Source of the DNA: Solirubrobacter ginsenosidimutans
Lineage (GTDB): Bacteria > Actinomycetota > Thermoleophilia > Solirubrobacterales > Solirubrobacteraceae
Direction: 5' to 3'
DNA: 64,000 nt
Assembly: GCF_027587205.1 (NCBI RefSeq)
Contig: NZ_JAPDOD010000006.1
Coordinates: 162,224 to 226,223 of the forward strand
Shown here: positions 58,035-64,000 of the stretch, in pieces
Position numbering within the stretch: position 1 is the stretch's first letter
How the letters are laid out: each line of letters opens with the position of its first letter
Position numbers and translations under genes: made by a program
The notes under the pieces: generated by a model
Told to the model about the DNA's origin: nothing
Database searches by the model: none
Seen by the model: the letters and a program-made list of their open reading frames with translations, nothing else

Positions 58035-59358
58035 GACCCGCCACCTCCGTCTCCGGCGGCTTGCGCGCCAGCCGGCGCAACAGCCACACGACCGCCGCGC
58101 CCAAGCCGATGTAGACGAGGATCAACACGACGTAGCCGACGCCGAGCCCGTTCGCGTTCGTGACCGCCGCCTCGGTGCGCATCACCTGGTAGACGATCCA
58201 CGGCTGGCGGCCGACCTCGGTCACGATCCACCCCGCGATCAGCGCGACGAACGACAACGGCCCGGCCAGCATCACCAAGCGGAAGAACCAGGGCGAGAGC
58301 GGCAACCGTCGCTTGCGGTACCAGGTGACGATGAACCAGACGCCGAGCAGCGCGAGCCCGGTTCCGATCCCGGCCATCGTCTGAAACGCGTAGCGCACGA
58401 TGTTCACCGGCGGACGGTCCGCGGGCGGAACCGAGTCGAGGCCGGTGATCGTCGCGTTCGGGTCGTGCTTGGCCAGCAGCGACAGCATCTTCGGGACTTC
58501 GATCCCGAAGCGCACCTCGCCGCGCGACTCGTCGTAGAACCCGCCGAGGGTGAACGGCGCGCCCGTCGTCGTGTGCTGCAGACCTTCCATCGCCGCGAGC
58601 TTCACGGGCTGGCGCTCGGCGACGGTCCGCCCCGCCCAGTCGCCCACGATCACCTGCACCGGCGCGACGAGAGACGCGAACGCCAGCGTCACGACCAGCG
58701 CGGTGCGGTGATAGCGATCGCGGCGCCCTTTCAGCCACGCGTAGGCGTACACGCCGGCGACGATGAACCCGCAGACCAGGTAGCCCGCCAGGTACATGTG
58801 GATCAGCTCGTGCCACATGTTCGAGTTCAGGAGCGCGGACCACGGCTGCGGGTCGAGCACCTCGCCGTTGGGACCGAGGTCGAACCCCGTCGGGTCGTTC
58901 ATCCAGCCGTTGACCGCGATCACGTTGAACGACCCGGCGAACCCGCTCAACACGACCGGGATCCCGGTCAGGAAGTGCGTGCGCTTCGGGAGCCGGTCCC
59001 AGCCGTAGACGTAGATCGCGATGAAGATCGCCTCGACGAAGAACGAGATCCCCTCGAGCGCGAAGCCGATCCCGAACACCTCACCGAAGCGCGCCATGAA
59101 CTCCGGCCACAGCAGGCCGAACTCGAAGCTCAGGATCGTCCCCGTCACCACGCCCACCGCGAACAGCGTCACGGCGACCTTCGACCAGCGTTTGGCGAGC
59201 GCCTTGTAGGTGGCGTCGCCGGTCCGCAGGTACAGACCCTCGACGAACAGCATCATCGCCGGGAACGCGATCCCGAAGCAGACGATCGGGATGTGGACCG
59301 TCAACGACAGCGCTTGCATCTGTCGCGCCTGGAGCAGGTCGGCGGCCGCGGCGACCAC
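58027..59358 (-). CDS. cydA: Cytochrome bd ubiquinol oxidase subunit I
   Basis: A 443-residue quinol oxidase subunit. LLQARQMQALSLTVHIPIV carries the N-terminal heme-ligand His, FGLLWPEFMARFGEVFGIGF and GWDRLPKRTHFLTGIPV follow, NSNMWHELIHMYLAGY has a further heme-region His, and EVGRQPWIVYQVMRT is the family signature. The Q-loop region (KLAAMEGLQHTTTG and after) is short, as in actinobacterial and CIO-type enzymes. No cydC/cydD genes are next to it. GTG 59358 lies 25 bp from the divergent enolase-family gene; ATG 59319 is less likely. Confidence 0.94.
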   Translation of the reverse strand: MVAAAADLLQARQMQALSLTVHIPIVCFGIAFPAMMLFVEGLYLRTGDATYKALAKRWSKVAVTLFAVGVVTGTILSFEFGLLWPEFMARFGEVFGIGFALEGISFFVEAIFIAIYVYGWDRLPKRTHFLTGIPVVLSGFAGSFNVIAVNGWMNDPTGFDLGPNGEVLDPQPWSALLNSNMWHELIHMYLAGYLVCGFIVAGVYAYAWLKGRRDRYHRTALVVTLAFASLVAPVQVIVGDWAGRTVAERQPVKLAAMEGLQHTTTGAPFTLGGFYDESRGEVRFGIEVPKMLSLLAKHDPNATITGLDSVPPADRPPVNIVRYAFQTMAGIGTGLALLGVWFIVTWYRKRRLPLSPWFFRLVMLAGPLSFVALIAGWIVTEVGRQPWIVYQVMRTEAAVTNANGLGVGYVVLILVYIGLGAAVVWLLRRLARKPPETEVAGRG

Positions 59359-59383
59359 GAGGCGAAGATACTGTCACGCGGCA

Positions 59384-60481
59384 ATGAGGATCGCTCGCGT
59401 GACCAGCTTCGGCTACGACCTGCACTACGCGCACGGCGAATACGTGATGTCCGGCGGGCGCACGATCACGTCGCTGCCCAGCACGATCGTCAAGCTCGAG
59501 ACCGACGACGGGCTCACCGGCTACGGCGAGACCTGCCCGCTCGGTCCCGCCTACCTTCCCGCGCACGCCGGCGGCGCCCGCGCGGCGCTGCGCGAGCTCG
59601 CGCCCGCGTTGAAGGGCATCGATCCCCGCAACCTCAACGCCGTCTGGCACGCCATGGACCACGCGCTCGCGGGCCACGACTACGCCAAGGCGGCGGTCGA
59701 CATCGCCTGCTGGGATCTGCTCGGCAAGGCCGCGGGCCTGCCCGTCAGCACGCTCCTGGGTGGGGCGACCGCCGCCGACTTCCCGCTCTACGTCGCCATT
59801 CCGCTCGGCCCGATCGCGTCGATGGTCGAACACGTCAAAGCGCGCCGGGCCGAGGGCATCCGCCTGTTCCAGCTCAAGCTCGGAGCCGACCCGCGCGAGG
59901 ACGCGCAGCGCGTGCGAGCGGTGCTGGAGGCGACCGAGCCCGGCGAGACGATCATCGCCGACGCCAACGGCGGCTGGCGCCTGCAGGACGCGACGATCGC
60001 CGCGCGCGCCCTCGAGGACCTCGACCGCGTGCTCTTCGAGCAGCCCTGCCCGACGCTCGAGGAGTGCCTGATCGTCCGCGAGCGCACGACGCTCCCGATG
60101 GTGCTCGACGAGGTCATCACCGACATCGACGCGCTGCTGCGCGCGCGGCCGGCGATCGAGGCGATCAACCTCAAGATCGGGCGCGTCGGCGGCCTCACCA
60201 AGGCGAAGCTGATGCGCGATCTCGGGCAGCGGCTCGGCCTGCGGTTCACGATCGAGGACAGCTGGGGCGGCGACGTCACCACCGCCGCGGTCGCCCACCT
60301 CGCCGCCAGCACGGCCCCGTCCCAGCTGCTGACGGCGAGCTTCATGAACGACTGGACGCTCGAGCACATCGCGGGCTACGAGCCGCGCAGCCACGATGGC
60401 CGCGGACGCGCCCCGAACGCGCCAGGTTTGGGCATTACCGTCGACGACAGTAGCCTCACGCCGCTCACCACAGTCGATTGA
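59384..60481 (+). CDS. Enolase-superfamily racemase/dehydratase (MLE/MR subgroup)
   Basis: A 365-residue enzyme of the mandelate racemase/muconate lactonising group. Capping-domain signatures are at the start (RIARVTSFGYDLHYA). Barrel residues: LFQLKLGADP, where the usual Lys-x-Lys reads Gln-Leu-Lys; metal ligands IIADANGGW, LFEQPC and MVLDEV; and NLKIGRVGGL with the opposite Lys, then FTIEDSWGGD. The EDSWGGD end and overall pattern resemble cis-3-hydroxy-L-proline dehydratases, but no proline-pathway gene is nearby, so substrate is uncertain. ATG 59384 follows a weak site; longer codons are antisense to cydA. Confidence 0.82.
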   Translation: MRIARVTSFGYDLHYAHGEYVMSGGRTITSLPSTIVKLETDDGLTGYGETCPLGPAYLPAHAGGARAALRELAPALKGIDPRNLNAVWHAMDHALAGHDYAKAAVDIACWDLLGKAAGLPVSTLLGGATAADFPLYVAIPLGPIASMVEHVKARRAEGIRLFQLKLGADPREDAQRVRAVLEATEPGETIIADANGGWRLQDATIAARALEDLDRVLFEQPCPTLEECLIVRERTTLPMVLDEVITDIDALLRARPAIEAINLKIGRVGGLTKAKLMRDLGQRLGLRFTIEDSWGGDVTTAAVAHLAASTAPSQLLTASFMNDWTLEHIAGYEPRSHDGRGRAPNAPGLGITVDDSSLTPLTTVD

Positions 60482-60521
60482 CGCAAGCCGAGGGCTGTGC
60501 GCGCTCCATAGCGTCACGAAG

Positions 60522-61310
60522 ATGAGACTTCTTCGCCGCATCGCGGTCCTCGTGACCGCCTTCGCCGCGCTGGCCACGCTGCCCGCGGCCGCGCAAGCCG
60601 CCAAGCCCACCGTCGTCCTCGTCCACGGCGCCTTCGCCGACGCCTCCGGCTGGTACGGCGTCCAGACGATCCTCGAGGACAAGGGCTACAAGGTCGTCAG
60701 CCCGCCGAACCCGCTGCGCGGCGTGTCCGCGGACTCCGCGTACATCAAGAGCGTGCTGAGTCAGATCAGCGGGCCGATCGTCCTCGTCGGCCACTCCTAC
60801 GGCGGCATGGTCATCACCAACGCCGCGACCGGCAACGCGAACGTCAAGGCGCTCGTCTACATCGCCGCCTACGCGCCGGACGCAGGCGACACCGTCCTGA
60901 CCCTGAGCGCGCTCGGCAAGCAGGGGCAGATCGGGCCGGCCACGCTCGACATCAAGAACTTCCCGAACCCGGACGGCAGCATCGGTCAGGAGGGCACGAT
61001 CAAGCTCAACGTCTTCCACGAGATCTTCGCCGCCGACCTGTCGAAGAAGCTCGCGCGCAACATGTCGCTCGCTCAGCGCCCGGCGTCGCTCGTCGCCCTC
61101 GGTGAGCCCTCCGGCCCGCCCGCCTGGAAGACGATCCCGAGCTACTACATGATCGCCGGCGCCGACAAGGCGATCGGTGCCGACGCCGAGAAGGCGATGG
61201 CCAAGCGGATCAGCCCGAAGAAGACCGTCACGGTCAAGGGCGCGAGCCACGTCGTCTTCATCTCCCAGCCGAAGACGACGGCCGACTTCATCCTGCAGGC
61301 GGCGAAGTAG
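60522..61310 (+). CDS. Secreted alpha/beta hydrolase (esterase-like)
   Basis: A 262-residue exported hydrolase. Signal peptide 1-26 (AAAQAA). VVLVHGAFADASGWYGV is the oxyanion loop, VLVGHSYGGMV the nucleophile elbow with Ser, and VTVKGASHVVFISQP the catalytic His. The short lid and ALVYIAAYAPDAGDT segment match the alpha/beta-hydrolase (EstC/haloperoxidase-like) group common in soil bacteria. Substrate unknown. Its 3' end overlaps the convergent deformylase gene by 23 bp. Confidence 0.88.
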   Translation: MRLLRRIAVLVTAFAALATLPAAAQAAKPTVVLVHGAFADASGWYGVQTILEDKGYKVVSPPNPLRGVSADSAYIKSVLSQISGPIVLVGHSYGGMVITNAATGNANVKALVYIAAYAPDAGDTVLTLSALGKQGQIGPATLDIKNFPNPDGSIGQEGTIKLNVFHEIFAADLSKKLARNMSLAQRPASLVALGEPSGPPAWKTIPSYYMIAGADKAIGADAEKAMAKRISPKKTVTVKGASHVVFISQPKTTADFILQAAK

Positions 61311-61860
61311 CGGCGTCTTCCTCCTCCTTCGCCGGCCTCCACGGGAGGCCGGCGTTGAGGGCGCGTACCGCCGCTCGGCGCTGTTCGGTGGAGGTGCGGT
61401 CGAGCATGAGGACGCCGTCGAGATGGTCGAGCTCGTGCTGGAGCACGCGGGCGTGGCCGCCGTCGGCCTCGATCCGCAACGGCTCGCCAGCCGCGTCCTG
61501 GCCGGTGAGGACGACCGCGCGCGGGCGCTCGACCTCGACGTTGACCCGCGCCTTGCCGAGCGACAGGCAGCCTTCGAGCATCGTCTCGACGTCATCGCTG
61601 GACGACTCGATCTCGGGGTTGACGACGACGCGCGCGGGCGCGTCGTCCTCGTCGTCCGGGAGCCGGTAGACGAACACCCGCCGCAGCGAGCCGACCTGCG
61701 TGGCCGCGAGCCCGGCGCCGTCGGCGCCCTTCATCAGCTCCTCGAGCTCGGAGACCTGCTGCGCGAAGGCGCGGTCGAAGGTCTCGACCGGACGGGCTTT
61801 CTCGCGCAGGACCGGATCGCCCCACTGGCGGATGTGCGTGAAGGCGCTGTCGTCGGCCAC
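61288..61860 (-). CDS. def: Peptide deformylase
   Basis: A 190-residue metalloenzyme that removes the formyl group from new polypeptides. Motif 1 is GAGLAATQVG (48-57), motif 2 EGCLSL with metal ligand Cys98, and motif 3 QHELDHLDG with ligands His142 and His146 and catalytic Glu143. The GTG start fits the normal N-terminus (FTHIRQWGDPVLREKA). A C-terminal extension of about 20 residues is charged. No fmt gene is adjacent in the window. It overlaps the convergent hydrolase gene by 23 bp and starts 21 bp before the next leftward gene's stop. Confidence 0.95.
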   Translation of the reverse strand: MADDSAFTHIRQWGDPVLREKARPVETFDRAFAQQVSELEELMKGADGAGLAATQVGSLRRVFVYRLPDDEDDAPARVVVNPEIESSSDDVETMLEGCLSLGKARVNVEVERPRAVVLTGQDAAGEPLRIEADGGHARVLQHELDHLDGVLMLDRTSTEQRRAAVRALNAGLPWRPAKEEEDAATSPPAG

Positions 61861-61881
61861 GGCGGGGCAGGATAACGCCGC

Positions 61882-62826
61882 TCAGGCGCCGTCCGGATAC
61901 CCGCCGCGGTGCAGCACCATCGGGAAATGGGGGAGCGTCTCCGGCTGCTTCGCGCTCTCGCGCCACCCGCTCGGCGCGGGAACGAAGCCCGCGATCGGCT
62001 CGAGCGCCGCGAGCAGCTCGCCGTCGCCGATCCGCGCCTCGATCCGCGCCAGCCGCTCCTGCGCGGCGGCCCGCGCCTCGGCTCCGGCCGGCGTCAGCCG
62101 GGCGACGTTGAAGCGTCCGTCCTTGCCGATCTCCGCGAAGCCGCTGCGCTCGAGCCAGCCGAGCGCCATCGCGTTGCCCTCCTTCGAGACGCCGGTCAGC
62201 TTCGGGAGATCGGCGACGCGCGCGTCGAGCACCCGCAGCGTGTTCGCGGCCACCGCGAGCGAGACCTTCGACCGCCGCTCGAAGATCAGCGCGATCGCGA
62301 GCAACGCGCGGGAGAGCAGGACGCACAGGGGCGCCTCCGCGTCGGCGGCGGCCCGCTCGCCGGTCGTCACGCGGCCGCGGGAGAACAGGCCGTAGCCGAG
62401 GATCGGCAGCGTGTCCGGCATCTCCACGTCGATGCGCCCGCTGAGCGCGGAGCGCAGCCGCTGGAGGTCGAAGCGCTCGGCCCAGCGCATCTCGACCGCT
62501 TCGATCTGCCTTGCGAACTCCGCGCTCGCCGTGAGCCCCGCCGGCGTCACGCGGACGACGCCGTCGTCGACGCTCACGTAGCCCCAGCGCCGCATCCCGT
62601 CGAGGTTCGTCGCTGTGTGCGCACGCTGCGCGATCTCGGCCTCGGTGCGGCCGTCCGCGTCGACGAACCGCAGGCAGTTGAAGTACATCGCGAGCGAGAC
62701 GAGCCAGGGCGCGCCGCGCGGGCCGCCGTGGTCGGTGGTGCGGTGCGGGACGCGCGCCTCGAACCCGGCGTCGACCTCCAGCGTGTAGGCGACCAGGGCG
62801 TGTGAGAGCAGGCGGGTGAGCGGCAT
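61882..62826 (-). CDS. Unrecognised protein, possible winged-helix fold
   Basis: A 314-residue cytoplasmic protein I do not recognise. Two parts each look like a wing-turn-helix regulator: about 40-100 (SLAMYFNCLRFVDADGRTEA, NLDGMRRWGYVSV then VRVTPAGLTASAEF) and about 195-270 (VADLPKLTGVSKEGNAMALG, SGFAEIGKDGRFNVARLTPA). Both have the MarR-like order of recognition helix, beta-hairpin and GY or RF before LTPAG. The C-terminus is proline-rich (FVPAPSGWRE, HFPMVLHRGGYP). ATG 62826 (MPLTRLL) is preferred over GTG upstream. No neighbour explains it. Confidence 0.6.
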   Translation of the reverse strand: MPLTRLLSHALVAYTLEVDAGFEARVPHRTTDHGGPRGAPWLVSLAMYFNCLRFVDADGRTEAEIAQRAHTATNLDGMRRWGYVSVDDGVVRVTPAGLTASAEFARQIEAVEMRWAERFDLQRLRSALSGRIDVEMPDTLPILGYGLFSRGRVTTGERAAADAEAPLCVLLSRALLAIALIFERRSKVSLAVAANTLRVLDARVADLPKLTGVSKEGNAMALGWLERSGFAEIGKDGRFNVARLTPAGAEARAAAQERLARIEARIGDGELLAALEPIAGFVPAPSGWRESAKQPETLPHFPMVLHRGGYPDGA

Positions 62827-62878
62827 CGGCCGCCCCCATGGTGGCGGCGCCGCGGCCACGATGGGATGAGCGTTTCGG

Positions 62879-64000
62879 CTACTCGATGACGATCCACTTC
62901 AGGAAGAGCCCCATCGCGCGGGCCTCCTCCCAGGTCGCCTTCTCGTTGGCGCCGGTGTAGTGGCCGGGGTCGTCCTTGATCACGAACTCGTCGGTGACGG
63001 CCTGCAGCCGGACGAAGTGGCGGTACTGGCCGATCACGACCTGCCGGCCCGCGTCGAGCTGCGGGCCGAGCTTGGCGATGACCGTGCTCTTGTAGCGCTC
63101 GAGCGGGACCTTGCGCTCGATCTCGGCGGTGGAGAGGCCGCCGGCGTTGGCGGCGCGCTGCTCGGCCGTGCGGTTCTTCTTCGTCTCGTCGGTGGCCTGG
63201 TTGTCGGCCGCCTTCCAGTGATCCTTGCCGTAGCTCGCTAGGTCGTCGGCGGTCGCGAGGTTGCCCTTGGTCGCCTTGGCGCCGAAGTCGGCCGCGAGCG
63301 TGGCGATCGCGTCCGCACTCGGGATCGCGTTGAACGCGTCGTTCCCACCCTTGAGGATCGCGGCGTCGTTGCCGGTCTTGTAGCCCATCTGCCACGCGAT
63401 CGCCGCCATCGCGACGTAGTCGGGGAGCCGCAGGCCGGCGAGCTCGGACCCCACCTTGCCCGCGGCCTTGTCGTCGATGTCCTTCTTGAAGACCTTGGCG
63501 ATCGGCGGGATCAGCTCAGGGTGCTTGTAGTCGCCCGAGGACTTGCCGAGCGCCTCGAGCGTCATCGACAGCGACGTGATGTTGCACGTGTTCCAGACGT
63601 GCGTGATCTTCCCGGTGACCTTGTCCTTGCGATCGAACTCGAGAATGATGTTCAGGCCCTGGTAGTAGTAGGGCGAGAGCGTGTTCATCGCGCGGTAGAA
63701 GTGCGGCTGCAGCGCCGGTTCGAGCACCGCGACCTTGGCCCGCAGCGACCGGAACCCGGCCACGAGGTCGTCGCGCCCCTGCCCGGTCTCCTCGTTGCGC
63801 TCGTTGTGGGCGAGGCCCTTGAACGCGGTCTCGAGCGCGGCGAGCTCGGCCGCGGCGGCCTGCACGGCGGGCGTGTGCGAAGCGACGACGAGCGCCTCGA
63901 GCGCCGCGTCGGCGAGCGGCGCGCGCGGACCGGCGGGAACGGCCGGCGCGGTCGCGGTGGCGGGCGGTGCGGCCTGTGCCGGCGGGGCGGCAACGGGCGG
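62879..64000 (-). CDS. C39-like cysteine peptidase domain protein, 5' end outside window
   Basis: The frame stays open to the window edge, giving at least 373 residues. The N-terminal 45 visible residues are a Pro/Ala-rich linker, so more domains lie outside. The catalytic region resembles C39-type papain-like peptidases: WNTCNITSLSMTLEALG supplies Cys, VVIGQYRHFVRLQAVTDEF supplies His and VIKDDPGHYTG supplies Asp. An intervening helical region (about 150-250 of the visible part) is larger than usual. Such domains occur in wall-lytic and secreted effector proteins; a role is not fixed. Only a GTG at 63865 lies within the frame, probably internal. Confidence 0.68.
   Translation of the reverse strand, partial: PPVAAPPAQAAPPATATAPAVPAGPRAPLADAALEALVVASHTPAVQAAAAELAALETAFKGLAHNERNEETGQGRDDLVAGFRSLRAKVAVLEPALQPHFYRAMNTLSPYYYQGLNIILEFDRKDKVTGKITHVWNTCNITSLSMTLEALGKSSGDYKHPELIPPIAKVFKKDIDDKAAGKVGSELAGLRLPDYVAMAAIAWQMGYKTGNDAAILKGGNDAFNAIPSADAIATLAADFGAKATKGNLATADDLASYGKDHWKAADNQATDETKKNRTAEQRAANAGGLSTAEIERKVPLERYKSTVIAKLGPQLDAGRQVVIGQYRHFVRLQAVTDEFVIKDDPGHYTGANEKATWEEARAMGLFLKWIVIE

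Noticed and set aside
1..64000. CRISPR array, tRNA, rRNA or intact insertion sequence
   Set aside because: No regularly spaced short repeats, no cloverleaf-like segments and no transposase or integrase frame were seen in the window.

Overview
This is a high-GC window with short or overlapping intergenic gaps, many GTG starts and many 4-bp (ATGA/GTGA) or 8-bp start/stop overlaps. The gene families (large secreted Ig/PKD proteins with Arg/Lys-rich C-termini, the LTYANVV-type alanine-rich surface protein, metY/CoA-binding/metX order, MMPL with TetR) suggest a soil actinobacterium of the Thermoleophilia, most like Solirubrobacter or Conexibacter. That placement is an inference from gene content; no rRNA or tRNA gene is visible.

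Layout. 1-4.5 kb: TerC-like membrane protein (cut by the window edge), a tightly overlapping operon of NodB deacetylase, C45 acyltransferase and DUF3995 protein, and a secreted Ig-like protein. 4.5-11.2 kb: a GGDEF/EAL protein, an acyl-CoA synthetase, and a response regulator coupled to a multi-PAS hybrid histidine kinase with its own HPt. 11.2-14.8 kb: a thioesterase-like protein lacking its serine, then metY, CoA-binding protein and metX. 15.1-19.2 kb: secreted DUF11-like protein, L,D-transpeptidase, BBE-type flavin oxidase and SGNH hydrolase. 19.2-23.2 kb: one leftward operon fetA-fetB-DpgC-like oxygenase-paaK followed by an MFS remnant. 23.2-29.6 kb: acyltransferase, a frameshifted AbiEi/DUF559 gene flanked by direct repeats, TetR/MMPL pair, a truncated winged-helix gene ending in a palindromic repeat, a YjbR protein and a methyltransferase.

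29.6-46.2 kb is a coherent locus for use of L-fucose from glycans by the non-phosphorylative route: a secreted GH95-like fucosidase, a sugar ABC importer (binding protein, double ATPase, permease), an aldo/keto reductase (probable L-fucose dehydrogenase), L-fuconolactonase, L-fuconate dehydratase and a GntR/FCD regulator. A 1904-residue secreted protein carrying GSDH, PKD, CBM6, DUF1349-like and ThuA modules ends the operon. It shares a C-terminal domain of about 150 residues with the fucosidase.

46.2-64 kb: acyl-CoA synthetase, a 490-bp imperfect inverted-repeat element with no gene, a VWA/binding-protein fusion, two secreted surface proteins, a membrane KAP NTPase, a secreted zinc protease, cytochrome bd (cydA, cydB and a coupled 58-residue membrane protein), an enolase-superfamily enzyme, a secreted hydrolase, peptide deformylase, a protein of unknown role, and a C39-like peptidase cut by the window end.

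The non-coding structure stands out: a 23-bp repeat, 51-bp direct repeats, palindromes lying on stop codons, the 490-bp inverted repeat, and a hairpin over a start codon. All need genome-scale searching to interpret.
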